Notes: generated by a model not told the origin, from the sequence alone. DNA of 64,000 nt from Paractinoplanes rishiriensis (GCF_016862375.1 NZ_BOMV01000060.1:62001-126000); one strand, 5' to 3'; counted from the stretch's first letter, positions 33,414 through 42,046 are shown. Numbers and translations are program-made.

Positions 33414-34532
33414 GTGGACCCGCCACCATGGTCGGGTGTCTGGCTGGCCGAAGACATCGAGCTGATCGCCCAGGGCGTCCGCGACCGCAGCTGGGTCGAC
33501 GGCGGCCTGGGCGCGGTGAGTGCGGGCCTGGACGCGCTGGCCCTGGTGTCGGACCCGCTCGGTGGCCTGCTGCAGTACGGCATCGCGTGGCTGATCGAGC
33601 ACGTCAAGCCCCTGTCCGAGGCTCTCGACTGGCTGGCCGGCGACCCGGCGGCGATCGCCGGGCACGCGCAGGTATGGCGCAACGTGGCGGCGACGATGCG
33701 GGCCGAGTCGGACGAGCTGGCCCGGGCGGTCCGTTTCGATCTGAGCGAATGGCAGGGCGCGGCGTCCGACGCGTACCGGATCTGGATCGACAATCGCGAC
33801 CAGGCGCTCGAGGCTCTCGGCCGGGCAGCCGGCACGATGGCGGAGATGACCGAGGGCGCCGGCCTGCTGATCGCCTCGGTCCGGACGATGGTCCGCGACG
33901 CGATCGCGACCGTGGTGTCCCGGCTGATCGTGTACGCCGTCGAGCTGGGCGCCACGATGGGTTTCGCGACGCCACTGGTGGTCGAGCAGGTGGCCACGTT
34001 GTGCGCATCGTGGGCGGCGCGGATCGGGCGCTGGCTGCGGGATCTGATCGGCAGTCTGCGCAATCTCGGGTCGCTCGTCCGGCAGCTCGGGGAGGCTGTT
34101 CAGGATCTGGTCGCCCGTCTTCGCTCCACCCCCGACGAGGTCGGCCTGCTGCGTCAGGGCGACGGCATCGCCCGCAACGGAGTCAAAATCTTGATGACCA
34201 GGCAGAACGTGCTTACCGTCGCGGCGAAGTACGGAATCGACATGCACGGGGTGAGCTTCACGCTTGACAAGCTTCGCCGCGGCTCCGGTTCGGGCAAGGA
34301 GTTGTACGGCGTCACCCTGCCGAATGGCTCGATCACGCTGGCTCGCGACGCGTTCGTCGACGAGGAACAGTTGGCACGCACCTTGGCGCACGAGAGGTTC
34401 CACCTCGACGAGTTGCACAGTGGGTTGCCGTATCCCTGGGACGATGTGGCACGCGAGGCCTATGAGCGGCGGGCGTACGCCTTTGAGAAGAAATGGTGGC
34501 GGGAGCACAAGCACCTGCTCGAAGCGGAGTGA
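33414..34532 (+). CDS. WXG100-like effector with C-terminal HExxH putative metallopeptidase domain
   Basis: 372 residues, not a family I can name in full. The N-terminal 150 residues are helical with a WQG turn (LSEWQGAASDAYRIWIDNRD), as in WXG100/LXG-type secreted effectors. A helical, partly hydrophobic middle (about 150-235) follows. The C-terminal domain holds HERFH (His326, Glu327, His330) in LAHERFHLDEL, an HExxH zinc site, with possible third ligands among Asp349, Glu352 or Glu356. GTG 33414 has TGGAA upstream. No signal peptide, which fits type VII secretion (inference); no ESX machinery is in the window. The next gene is a probable immunity protein. A polymorphic toxin is the best reading; a housekeeping peptidase is possible. 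Confidence 0.72.
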   Translation: MDPPPWSGVWLAEDIELIAQGVRDRSWVDGGLGAVSAGLDALALVSDPLGGLLQYGIAWLIEHVKPLSEALDWLAGDPAAIAGHAQVWRNVAATMRAESDELARAVRFDLSEWQGAASDAYRIWIDNRDQALEALGRAAGTMAEMTEGAGLLIASVRTMVRDAIATVVSRLIVYAVELGATMGFATPLVVEQVATLCASWAARIGRWLRDLIGSLRNLGSLVRQLGEAVQDLVARLRSTPDEVGLLRQGDGIARNGVKILMTRQNVLTVAAKYGIDMHGVSFTLDKLRRGSGSGKELYGVTLPNGSITLARDAFVDEEQLARTLAHERFHLDELHSGLPYPWDDVAREAYERRAYAFEKKWWREHKHLLEAE

Positions 34533-34537
34533 GCCTG

Positions 34538-34867
34538 ATGCCCGAGATGACGGAGTCGCAGCGGTACTGGGAGACGTGGTTCGACGCCTTCACCAGGATT
34601 CGTGACGCCTGGCCCGCCCCGGTCGATGTGCCCTGTCCGGACGGCGACGGCGGCAAGCTCCGGATCACCTACACCGGCGATCCGGAGGATCGGATCGGCT
34701 TCGCGACGTTATGGTGCGACGTCGGCCGTAACGGCATTTTCCTGCATCGGGTGGGTATCCCGTCCGGCGCGCCGATGCTGAGCTTCGACGCGACGGACGA
34801 GGAGCGGGCCGAACAAATCCCGGCTGGCATCCGGCTGATTCCGGAGGATCCCTATACCGCGGATTAG
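34538..34867 (+). CDS. small acidic protein, putative immunity protein for the upstream effector
   Basis: 109 residues, strongly acidic (many Asp/Glu), no signal or membrane segment, no family recognised. It starts 6 bp after the effector stop; an in-frame GTG at 34529 would instead overlap it (GTGA). The order large WXG effector then small acidic protein is the usual toxin-immunity order; function is inferred from that alone. Confidence 0.6.
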   Translation: MPEMTESQRYWETWFDAFTRIRDAWPAPVDVPCPDGDGGKLRITYTGDPEDRIGFATLWCDVGRNGIFLHRVGIPSGAPMLSFDATDEERAEQIPAGIRLIPEDPYTAD

Positions 34868-34915
34868 ACAGCTTCCGGGGTCGTGGTCCGCGCGACCCAG
34901 CTCATGCCTTTGGTC

Positions 34916-34947
34916 ACGGAACCGGTGACGTTCGCGCCACCGGTCCG
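34916..34947 (+). terminator. probable terminator of the btu-effector transcript
   Basis: Arms CGGAACCGGTG and CACCGGTCCG pair with one bulged A and one internal mismatch around a TTCG loop, 48 bp after the immunity-like gene stop. No T tract follows. Confidence 0.55.
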
Positions 34948-35091
34948 CAACCAGCCGGCGGTGGTCCGCCTTTCGCCGAGCTCAGCCCACGTGGGTGGTC
35001 AGGTTCCGGCCACATGACGCCACTTCGGACCGATATTCCCGAAAGGCACCAACGCCACGACCGGGGTGCGCGTGTCGCTGCCGGCACAGAG

Positions 35092-35143
35092 TCCCGGATC
35101 GCGGCAGTCATCCTGAGCAGTGGATGACTGCCGCGATCCGGGA
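35092..35143. repeat. perfect 22-bp inverted repeat, 8-nt loop
   Basis: Left arm 35092-35113 and right arm 35122-35143 are exact reverse complements; the loop is TGAGCAGT. It could be a terminator for transcripts from either side or the remnant of a small palindromic element. It lacks a T tract on either strand. Confidence 0.9.
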
Positions 35144-35298
35144 TAGCTCACGGCGCAAGTTCGCTTATCGCCCATTCCGCCCGCCGACAGCAGATCTTGT
35201 GGAATCGCTGTCCCGCCGGAACACGAACTCCACATGATCGGGCTGGGCCAGGACTGCCGCCGAACCGGAGTCGCGCGGACCTCGAACCTGGAAGTTCT

Positions 35299-36060
35299 CT
35301 AGCGGTTGCTGGCCAGGATTGAGAACACGCCGCCCTGTGGATCGGCCAGCACCGCGTACCGGCCGATCGGCAAGCTGGTTGGTGGCTGCATCACTCGGCC
35401 GCCCAGGGCGACCGCGTGTTCGGTGGAGCGGTCCGTGTCGTGCACCGCGAAATACACCATCCAGTGGGCCGGGGTGTCGATCGGCCAGGTGTCGCCGACC
35501 ATCGACTGGAGGCCGCAGATCGCGGTTTCGCTCAGCTTGGCGACGATGTAGGGCAGGCCGACCATCTCGCTGTTGCGGAACGCCCAGCCGAACACCGCGG
35601 CGTAGAACGCGCAGGCGCCGTCCAGATCTCTGGTGTTCAGTTCGTTCCAGGTCAGCGCGCCGGGCACGTCGAACAGGGCCGCGCCGCGCATCGAGCCTGC
35701 CTGCCAGACGCTGAACGGGGCGCCGGACGGGTCGAGGAAGGCTGCCATCCGGCCCTGGTCCATCACGTCGAACGGGGCTACCAGGACCTTGCCGCCGGCG
35801 GCCGTCACGCGGGCGGCCACCGCGTCGGCGCTGTCGGTGGCGATGTACGTGCTCCACGCCGTTGGCTGGCCCTCACCGAAAAGTGGGCCGGCCCCGGCCA
35901 CTGGGAGTCCGTTGAGCAGAAACGTCGTGTACCCGCCGTACTCCTCGCCGGAGATGTCGGCCGTCCAGCCGAACAGAGCGGTGTAGAAACGCTTCGCTTC
36001 CTCGAGATCGGCAGTTCCCAGATCAACCCATGCGGGAGAGCCGGGCGTCGATGCGCTCAT
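35299..36060 (-). CDS. VOC (glyoxalase/bleomycin resistance) family protein, two-domain
   Basis: 253 residues made of two VOC modules: the first begins PAWVDLGTADLEEAKRFYTALFGW, the second LTWNELNTRDLDGACAFYAAVFGW. Each has the beta-alpha-beta-beta-beta layout with metal or substrate positions at strand ends. Close to hydroxylase/antibiotic-binding VOC proteins of actinobacteria; substrate unknown. ATG 36060; weak GGAA upstream. Same strand as the ABC operon but it lies downstream of it by 50 bp. Confidence 0.9.
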   Translation of the reverse strand: MSASTPGSPAWVDLGTADLEEAKRFYTALFGWTADISGEEYGGYTTFLLNGLPVAGAGPLFGEGQPTAWSTYIATDSADAVAARVTAAGGKVLVAPFDVMDQGRMAAFLDPSGAPFSVWQAGSMRGAALFDVPGALTWNELNTRDLDGACAFYAAVFGWAFRNSEMVGLPYIVAKLSETAICGLQSMVGDTWPIDTPAHWMVYFAVHDTDRSTEHAVALGGRVMQPPTSLPIGRYAVLADPQGGVFSILASNR

Positions 36061-36110
36061 GTGCGCATCGTTCCATTGCCTACCTTTCGATGGGCTTAAG
36101 TGTCATGGTT

Positions 36111-36851
36111 CTAGCTGAATCGACGACCCTCGTCCCGTCGATAGGCCCATGTCGCAACGGCACCTAGCACGACAATCCAGGCAACCAGCGACCCTGCGGA
36201 ACCGAGCTCCAACGGATAGTCACCGACGGCTGCCCACATGAGCCGGACCGCGGCGCCGGTCGGCAGATAGGGCGCCATCGCTTCGATGAAACCGGGTGCG
36301 CCGCCGGGCGCCGACATCAGGCCGCCGCCGAACGCGAGCGGGAAGAACAGCACCTGGGCCACCACGATCGCGGCCTTCTGCGGCAGCGAGTAGCCGATCG
36401 CGAGTCCCATCAGGATGAACGGCACCGCGATCACGACCGTCGCGCCGATCGCGAGCAGCATCGCCGGCGGGCTGAGCGTGGCCGGGGTGAACAGCGCGGC
36501 GATCAGCACCACCGGCAGCAGCGCGAACACCATCAGGGCCAGCCCGGCGAGCAACCGGCCGGCGAACCGGGGGAGGGCGCCGGCCGGCAGGGTGCGGACG
36601 AACGGCTCCCACGGCTGCGCCCGATCTTCGGCGACTCCGATCCCGTACTGGAAAAGGTTTGTGCTCATCACCGCGAATGTGATCATCGAGGCGGTGGCGT
36701 AGGTGGCGAACTGCGCGTCGTCGCCGACCCAGGGCACCACGAAGGCGAGCATCGACGCGGCGGGCCAGAACGCGCTGCCGATCACCGCGATCGGGATCCG
36801 GAAGGTCTCGATCATCTGGATCTTGGCGTGGGTGAGGGCGAGCGACGACAT
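36111..36851 (-). CDS. ABC-2 type transporter permease
   Basis: 246 residues, six predicted helices, ABC-2 fold (DrrB/NodJ-like): FQYGIGVAEDRAQPWEPFVRTLPAG and the last-half signature QVLFFPLAFGGGLMSAPG...MAPYLPTGAAVRLMW. Pairs with the ATPase encoded directly upstream (1-bp overlap). Substrate unknown; drug or lipid export is typical. Confidence 0.9.
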   Translation of the reverse strand: MSSLALTHAKIQMIETFRIPIAVIGSAFWPAASMLAFVVPWVGDDAQFATYATASMITFAVMSTNLFQYGIGVAEDRAQPWEPFVRTLPAGALPRFAGRLLAGLALMVFALLPVVLIAALFTPATLSPPAMLLAIGATVVIAVPFILMGLAIGYSLPQKAAIVVAQVLFFPLAFGGGLMSAPGGAPGFIEAMAPYLPTGAAVRLMWAAVGDYPLELGSAGSLVAWIVVLGAVATWAYRRDEGRRFS

Positions 36852-37723
36852 CAGGACCTCCGGCTGGTCAGGGTGAGGAAGGCTTCCTCGAGCGAGGTGG
36901 GGCGGATCTCCAGGTCGGTGAACGGCACCTCGGCCGCCACCAGATCCCGGACCAGGCGGTCGGCGTCCGGCGTGAGCAGGTGCGTCCGGTCACCCTCACG
37001 ATCAACACCGGCTACGCCGGCCAACCGCGGCAGGGGTACGGGTGAAGCCAGGCTCACCCGGCGGATCGCGACGAGACCGCGGACCGCAGCGACCGAGTCG
37101 TCGGCGAGCACCCGGCCACCCCCGATCACCACCACCCGCCGGGCGAGCGCCTCCACCTCTTCCAGGTAGTGGCTGGTCAGCAGCACCGTGCCGCCGCCCG
37201 CGTGGAACGCCCGGATGCCGTCCCACAGCGCCCGCCGGGCCTCCACGTCGAGTCCCGTGGTCGGCTCGTCGAGCAGCACGATCCGCGGCTTGCCGACGAA
37301 GGACAGGGCCACGGCCAGCCGCCGCTTCTCGCCGCCGGACAGGCCACCGGTCTGCCGGCGGACCAGATCGGACAGCCCGAACTGGTCGAGCAACTCGGCC
37401 CGGCCCATCGGGTCGGGGAAGTGTGCGCGTACGAAATCCACCACCTCGCCGACGCGCAGCGAGGCGGGCACCCCGGTCTCCTGCGGGGTGACGCCCAGCA
37501 ACCGGCGGCTGGCCGGCCGGCGCGGGTCGCCACCACCCAGCTCGACCCGGCCGGAGGTGGGCCGGCGGATGCCGGTCAGCAGGCTGAGCAGCGTGCTCTT
37601 GCCGGCGCCGTTGGGACCGAGCAGGCCGACCAGCTCGCCGGCGGAGATCTCGAGGTTGACGTGGTCGAGCGCGAGGGTGCTGCCGTAGCTGCGGCTGACG
37701 TCGATCGCGCGGGCCAGGATCAT
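36851..37723 (-). CDS. ABC transporter ATP-binding protein (DrrA/CcmA-type)
   Basis: 290 residues. Walker A GPNGAGKST, signature LSGGEKRRLAVALSF, Walker B IVLLDEPTTGLD, H-loop LLTSHYLEEVEAL, and the C-terminal extension ending TSLEEAFLTLTSRRS typical of exporter ATPases. Four-base overlap with the upstream regulator. Confidence 0.94.
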   Translation of the reverse strand: MILARAIDVSRSYGSTLALDHVNLEISAGELVGLLGPNGAGKSTLLSLLTGIRRPTSGRVELGGGDPRRPASRRLLGVTPQETGVPASLRVGEVVDFVRAHFPDPMGRAELLDQFGLSDLVRRQTGGLSGGEKRRLAVALSFVGKPRIVLLDEPTTGLDVEARRALWDGIRAFHAGGGTVLLTSHYLEEVEALARRVVVIGGGRVLADDSVAAVRGLVAIRRVSLASPVPLPRLAGVAGVDREGDRTHLLTPDADRLVRDLVAAEVPFTDLEIRPTSLEEAFLTLTSRRS

Positions 37724-38031
37724 GTTTTCTCCCGTGGGTCCAGCAGAGCACGCAGTGCCGCCGTGTAGTCGTCGAAGGCGAGCCGGCCACGTCTGGTGAG
37801 CCGGACCAGGGTGGCCGGGGTGCGGCCGTGATGGGTCTTGGTGACCTCGACGTATCCGGCGTCCTCGAGCTTGCGCAGGTGCACCGAGAGGTTGCCGGCG
37901 GTCATCCGCAGCTCGTCCTGCAGCCGTGGGAAGGCGATCTTGTCGTGGTCGTTGAGGATCGACAGGGCGGACACCACCCGCAGCCGGGCCTGGGCGTGAA
38001 TCACCGGGTCGAGTTCGGCGCCGTCGGTCAT
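37720..38031 (-). CDS. winged-helix transcriptional regulator (ArsR/MarR-like)
   Basis: 103 residues: ARLRVVSALSILNDHDKIAFPRLQDELRMTAGNLSVHLRKLEDAGYVEVTKT is a complete winged helix of the type that controls adjacent two-gene ABC exporters. Encoded between the membrane protein and the ATPase with 4-bp overlaps on both sides. It probably binds the palindrome at 38668-38684 upstream of the operon (inference). Confidence 0.9.
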   Translation of the reverse strand: MTDGAELDPVIHAQARLRVVSALSILNDHDKIAFPRLQDELRMTAGNLSVHLRKLEDAGYVEVTKTHHGRTPATLVRLTRRGRLAFDDYTAALRALLDPREKT

Positions 38032-38660
38032 CGCAGCCTCATCCAGCCGATCACCCCGGCCGCGATCATGGCGCCGCCACCGCCGACCGCGACGATCAGC
38101 GAGTGCCAGCCGGGTCCGGCGATGATGCCGGCCACGTTCACCAGGCTCGTCCAGGCGCCGAGGATGAACAGGTTGCGGTCGTTCCAGATCGCGCCGCCGG
38201 CCATGTGCAGCGCGCCGGTCAGCGCCACCATGCCGCCGGCCCAGAGCAGTCCGAGCTGTTCATTCGGCATGTCGCCGCTGAACTGGGCAAACAGGGCGGA
38301 CAGTCCGGAGTAGGCGATGGACCAGGTCAGGCCGTACATCAATCCCTGGCGGCTGGTCGGCCCGGCCATCTGCCGGCTGGAGCGGCTGCCGGCGACGCCG
38401 GTGATGATGCCGGCGACGATGAACAGCGTCATCAGGGCGACCAGCGGGAGCCAGTCGGGCAGGTCGACGAAGACCCGCCCGTCCGGCCCGAACCGCAGGA
38501 AGAACAGCCCGAATCCGATCAGCCAGGCGAACCCCCACGGCCAGAGCATCAGCCGCGGGTCGGGGGTGAGCGAGCGGGCGAGGTTGGCCCGCTCGCGCTC
38601 GATCAGGGCGAGCGACTCGGCCGGGTCCAGAGGCGGGGCGTCGTCGTCGGTAGGTGTCAT
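38028..38660 (-). CDS. multi-pass membrane protein of unknown function, first gene of the ABC operon
   Basis: 210 residues: a 45-residue cytoplasmic start, then five or six helices (LMLWPWGFAWLIGFGLFFLRFG, LPLVALMTLFIVAGIITGVAG, GLLWAGGMVALTGALHMAGGA, SLIVAVGGGGAMIAAGVIGW). Proteins of this kind often precede a winged-helix regulator and an ABC exporter in actinobacteria. Role unknown. The ATG at 38660 is 8 bp from the operator-like palindrome; no good ribosome site, so the transcript may have a very short leader. Confidence 0.8.
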   Translation of the reverse strand: MTPTDDDAPPLDPAESLALIERERANLARSLTPDPRLMLWPWGFAWLIGFGLFFLRFGPDGRVFVDLPDWLPLVALMTLFIVAGIITGVAGSRSSRQMAGPTSRQGLMYGLTWSIAYSGLSALFAQFSGDMPNEQLGLLWAGGMVALTGALHMAGGAIWNDRNLFILGAWTSLVNVAGIIAGPGWHSLIVAVGGGGAMIAAGVIGWMRLR

Positions 38661-38667
38661 GCAAAGA

Positions 38668-38684
38668 ACTTTACCGTATAAAGT
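38668..38684. promoter_or_regulatory. operator-like palindrome with an extra half site
   Basis: ACTTTA-CCGTA-TAAAGT is a perfect 6-bp dyad, and another TAAAGT half site lies at 38702-38707. This is the most AT-rich spot for kilobases and overlaps the likely -10 region of the minus-strand operon, a good place for its winged-helix regulator to bind. Confidence 0.6.
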
Positions 38685-38807
38685 CAAAGAGGTTTGTGCC
38701 ATAAAGTTGACGGGGGGTGGTGGGGGCCGGCCCGGTGGGTCGGTGCGGCTTTCCGGGTGGTGGAAAAGCGGTCGGCCGTACGGGTGGAAGCGTCCTAGGC
38801 TCGTCGC

Positions 38808-39230
38808 ATGGGGGAGGTTGTGTTGCGGGCGGCGGGGGTCGACGAGTTCGGGGCGGTGCTGGCGTTCTGGCACACGGCGGCCGAGAACGGACATCGGCCG
38901 GCCGACACTGTGGACGCTGTGCTGGCGCTGCACCGGCGCGATCCCGAGGCGCTGATCGTCGCGGTCGACGGCGACGAGATCATCGGAACGATCATCGTGG
39001 GCTGGGACGGCTGGCGGTGTCACCTCTACCGGCTCGCGGTGCGCCCGGACCGGCGACGCGAGGGCCTGGGCCGGCGGTTGATCGCAGCGGCCGAGGAACG
39101 TTTCTGGGCGTTCGGCGGTGGCCGGGCCGACGCCATGGTCCTCGACGACAACGCGGACGCGCACGGTGTGTGGGCCGCCAGCGGCTACGCCGCCCAACCG
39201 GAGTGGTCGCGCTGGGTCAAACCGCTCTGA
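38808..39230 (+). CDS. GNAT family N-acetyltransferase
   Basis: 140 residues. The acetyl-CoA loop is in YRLAVRPDRRREGLGRRLIAAAEERF (V-x-P-x-x-R/Q-x-x-G-x-G/A), and the C-terminal strand AAQPEWSRWVKPL is typical. Substrate unknown. Stands alone, divergent from the ABC operon. Confidence 0.9.
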   Translation: MGEVVLRAAGVDEFGAVLAFWHTAAENGHRPADTVDAVLALHRRDPEALIVAVDGDEIIGTIIVGWDGWRCHLYRLAVRPDRRREGLGRRLIAAAEERFWAFGGGRADAMVLDDNADAHGVWAASGYAAQPEWSRWVKPL

Positions 39231-39301
39231 AGACCGGGCCCGTCCCCTGGCCGCACGCGCCGCGGCACTCGAACCCGGGCGCCGCGGCGCTGATCCCGTG
39301 C

Positions 39302-41305
39302 CTAGCCGAGCGGAGCCGGTAGCGGCTTCGCGTGCAGCACCGACAGCCGGGAGACGGCGCGGGTGAGCACCACGTACAGGCGATTCAGGCCGCGCGGCTC
39401 GGCGGCGACGATGTCCGCCGGTTCGTGCACGATCACGTGGTCGTACTCGAGACCCTTGGCGACCGTGGCCGGCACCACCGTGACGCGCGCCTCGGCCTCG
39501 ACGTCGTCGGGCGTCGCGTGCTCGATGCCCGCGGCCGTGAGGTGCCCCTGCAGCCGCTCCACCGCCGAGTCGGCCGCGATCAACGCCACCGAACCCTCGT
39601 GCTCCAGCGCCGCGGTCACCTCGACCAGGGTGGCGCTGTCCAGTTCGGACGGATCGGGCACCGCGATGATCGCCAGGTCACCGTCGCGGCGCAGCGAAAC
39701 CGCCTCGGGCACGCGCACCGCAAGCGCCGGCAGCAGGCGGTTGGCCAGGGCCACCACGGCCGCGGGCACCCGGAAGCCGATCGTCAGCGGCACCACCGAC
39801 GCGGCCGGCTTACCCAGGTGGCCGAGGGTGTCCCGCCAGTCCGCGGCGGCCCACGGTGCGGTGCCCTGCGCCAGGTCGCCGAGCAGGGTGATCGAGCCGT
39901 GCTCGCTGCGCCGCGCGATCGCCCGGGCCTGCATCGGGGAAAGGTCCTGCGCCTCGTCCACCACCACGTGACCGAAGCTGGTCTCGCGTTCGAGCAGGCC
40001 GGCCACCTCGTCGATCAGGAGCTGGTCGGCGGCGCTGAACCGGGCCGCCTTGACGGTGCGCGGAGGTTTGACCCAGCGGATCGCCTCCTGCTCCTCGGCG
40101 GTCAGGATGCCCTCGGCCACCGACGGATCGGTCAGCACCTCGACCACCAGGCCCTCCGCGGTCACCGCCGGCCAGGCCGCGTCGAGGAACTCGGTGACCG
40201 GCGCGACCTTGCCCATCCGGCGCAGCCAGGGTTCGCCCGGCGAGTTTCCGGTGCGGTATTCGGACTGCCGCTGGAGCAGCCCCACCACCCGGGCGCGCAC
40301 CCGTTCGCGCCCGATCGCGTACGGCAAATGCTCTCGCCTTGCCTCGTCGACGATCCGCCGCAGCGGCTCCGGGTCGATCCGCCAGCGGTACGAGCCGTCC
40401 GGAACCATGATCGGCTCGGTCGGCTTGGCCAGTTTCCGCCAGAGCGCCCTGCGCAGCACCTCGGCCATCCGCACATCGTGTTTCACCAGCGTCGCCGCCT
40501 CGCTGTCGGCGGCACGGACCGGCTGCCGGTCAATCAACCCGTCGACGGTTGACTGCTGCACTTCAACTTCGCCAAGAGCAGGCAAAACCGCAGAGATGTA
40601 CGAGAGGAAGGCCGTGTTCGGCCCGACGATCAGGACGCCCGAGCGCCGCAGCCGTTCCCGGTGCAGATAGAGCAGGTAGGCGGCCCGGTGCAGGCCCACG
40701 GCGGTCTTACCGGTGCCCGGCGCTCCCTGCACGCAGATCGAGTCGGTCAGCTCCGCGCGTACCAGCTCATCCTGTTCGGGTTGAATGGTGGCCACGATGT
40801 CGCGCATCGGCCCGACGCGGGGCCGCTCGATCTCGGCGGTCAGGATGCGGCTGCTGGTGCCGAGCTCCTCGCCGCGGTCCAGGTGCTCGTCCTCGAAGCT
40901 GGTCAGCTCACCCCGGACAAAGCCGAACCGGCGCCGGGTGCCGACGCCCTGCGGATCACGGACGCTGGCCCGGTAGAACAGGCGGGACAGCGGCGCCCGC
41001 CAGTCGAGCACCATCGGTTCGCCGGCGTCGTCGACCACGTGCCGGCGCCCGACGTGATACGACGAGTCGTCGAAGTCGAGCCGCCCGAAGAACAGCGGTG
41101 TACCAGGGTCGTCGGCCAGTTCGGCCACCCGGCGCGCCATGTGCCGGCCGAGCTGCTCGGCGGTATAGGCGTCCCCGGCAACCTTGTCACCCACGCCGAA
41201 CAGGGCTTCCGCCCGATCCCGCATGCGCCGCAGGGCAGCCCGCGACTCGGTCAGATGATGTCGTTCGGCGGCAAGTTCGTTGTCGAGATCGATTGTTTCG
41301 GGCAC
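39302..41305 (-). CDS. HelD-family RNA polymerase-recycling ATPase (UvrD-like)
   Basis: 667 residues. N-terminal coiled coil (ELAAERHHLTESRAALRRMRDRAEALF), Walker A GAPGTGKT (194-201) in CVQGAPGTGKTAVGLHRAAYLL, Walker B VVVDEAQDLSPMQ, and C-terminal ATKGLEYDHV-like VAKGLEYDHVIVHEP with LYVVLTRAVSRL. HelD/HelR proteins pull stalled or rifamycin-bound RNA polymerase off DNA. GTG 41305 has GAGGA upstream. I looked for, and did not find, the rifamycin-associated element that often precedes helR in Streptomyces. Confidence 0.9.
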   Translation of the reverse strand: MPETIDLDNELAAERHHLTESRAALRRMRDRAEALFGVGDKVAGDAYTAEQLGRHMARRVAELADDPGTPLFFGRLDFDDSSYHVGRRHVVDDAGEPMVLDWRAPLSRLFYRASVRDPQGVGTRRRFGFVRGELTSFEDEHLDRGEELGTSSRILTAEIERPRVGPMRDIVATIQPEQDELVRAELTDSICVQGAPGTGKTAVGLHRAAYLLYLHRERLRRSGVLIVGPNTAFLSYISAVLPALGEVEVQQSTVDGLIDRQPVRAADSEAATLVKHDVRMAEVLRRALWRKLAKPTEPIMVPDGSYRWRIDPEPLRRIVDEARREHLPYAIGRERVRARVVGLLQRQSEYRTGNSPGEPWLRRMGKVAPVTEFLDAAWPAVTAEGLVVEVLTDPSVAEGILTAEEQEAIRWVKPPRTVKAARFSAADQLLIDEVAGLLERETSFGHVVVDEAQDLSPMQARAIARRSEHGSITLLGDLAQGTAPWAAADWRDTLGHLGKPAASVVPLTIGFRVPAAVVALANRLLPALAVRVPEAVSLRRDGDLAIIAVPDPSELDSATLVEVTAALEHEGSVALIAADSAVERLQGHLTAAGIEHATPDDVEAEARVTVVPATVAKGLEYDHVIVHEPADIVAAEPRGLNRLYVVLTRAVSRLSVLHAKPLPAPLG

Positions 41306-41410
41306 GGGGTCATCCTCGGCAGTCCGTCGCAGGCTGCTCGCGTATCCGGGACCGGCACGGCGGTCACCGGCGCGGGGGACGTCCGCTGCGGTGCATGCTC
41401 ACCACGGCCG

Positions 41411-41647
41411 TCAAGCGGTCCTCCACACTACGCCCGCCCCACCACCTGTCCAGCGATTTACGAACCTTGTCCGTCGTAGAGGATCTCCCCGCGCAGCGGT
41501 AGCGCCGGCGGCGAGTCGGGCGTAGAAGTCGGTGCTCGCGCCGTCATGTCTCTGGCCCGCCGCGACGAGCCAGTGGCGGAGGTCAGCGCTCGGTCCGTCG
41601 ATCCACACCGCGCCGCGCCAACGCTGAATCTTGGCCTTGAACAGCAC
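41411..41647 (-). pseudogene. possible broken toxin-like gene downstream of the antitoxin-like gene
   Basis: The open frame ERIAAIDDLVLFKAKIQRW...WLVAAGQRHDGASTDFYARLA is protein-like and continues upstream to the antitoxin stop codon in the same frame, yet has no ATG or GTG before GTG 41647, inside the conserved-looking part. A nearby ATG at 41742 lies in another frame. A frameshift or decay is the simplest explanation. Family not recognised; an active short protein from 41647 cannot be excluded. Confidence 0.35.
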
Positions 41648-41752
41648 AAGGTCATCGATGGCAGCGATGCGCTCGGGTGCGGTCCGGGAGATTGAGATCT
41701 TCGCGGAGGCATCGCAGGGTGGGGCGGGCGGGCGGACGGCATGGCTGTGGAT

Positions 41753-42040
41753 CTAGTCCTTCTCCTCGGCTGCACCGCCGAGTCGGTCGAGTTGGTCCCG
41801 GCTAAGGCCGCTCAGCAGGGCGACCCTGGAGGCGCGGGTGTCGTCGAGTGGGTGCATCAGGTTGCGCATGCGACGCCGCATCTCGTCGCGCCGCGCGTCG
41901 AGGTAAAACTGAACTGCCTCGACGACCAGGTCCTTCTTGGTCATGCCGAGGAAATTCGCGCCGCTGGCGATCAGTTCGTCAACCGCCGGATCGACCTTGA
42001 GTGGCGCCTGCCGGCGGGGCGTGCTGGATGTCGCCATCAT
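41753..42040 (-). CDS. ribbon-helix-helix-like putative antitoxin
   Basis: 95 residues. PLKVDPAVDELIASGANFLGMTKKDLVVEAVQFYLDARRDEM looks like a beta strand plus two helices of an RHH DNA-binding domain; the C-terminal part is helical and charged. GAGGAGG precedes the ATG-ATG start (42040 or 42037). The broken frame downstream is the natural partner. Twin palindromic sites lie just upstream. Confidence 0.6.
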   Translation of the reverse strand: MMATSSTPRRQAPLKVDPAVDELIASGANFLGMTKKDLVVEAVQFYLDARRDEMRRRMRNLMHPLDDTRASRVALLSGLSRDQLDRLGGAAEEKD

Positions 42041-42046
42041 GACCTC

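Larger units (their letters stand above)
34868..35298. other. 431-bp non-coding stretch with two hairpins
   Basis: No convincing gene on either strand. It holds a GC-rich hairpin at 34916-34947 and a perfect 22-bp inverted repeat at 35092-35143 (listed separately). The rest is unremarkable and shows no tRNA, IS end or promoter I can defend. Confidence 0.6.

Noticed and set aside
35165..35857. 230-residue minus-strand frame overlapping the VOC gene
   Set aside because: It is an out-of-frame shadow with low-complexity Arg/Gly/Pro content.
39302..41305. Simple UvrD/Rep DNA repair helicase
   Set aside because: The N-terminal coiled coil, the order of motifs and the CVQGAPGTGKTAVGLHRAAYLL context match HelD better.
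41306..41460. Rifamycin-associated element upstream of the HelD-like gene
   Set aside because: The expected GGGGCTTGC-type palindrome was looked for and is not there.
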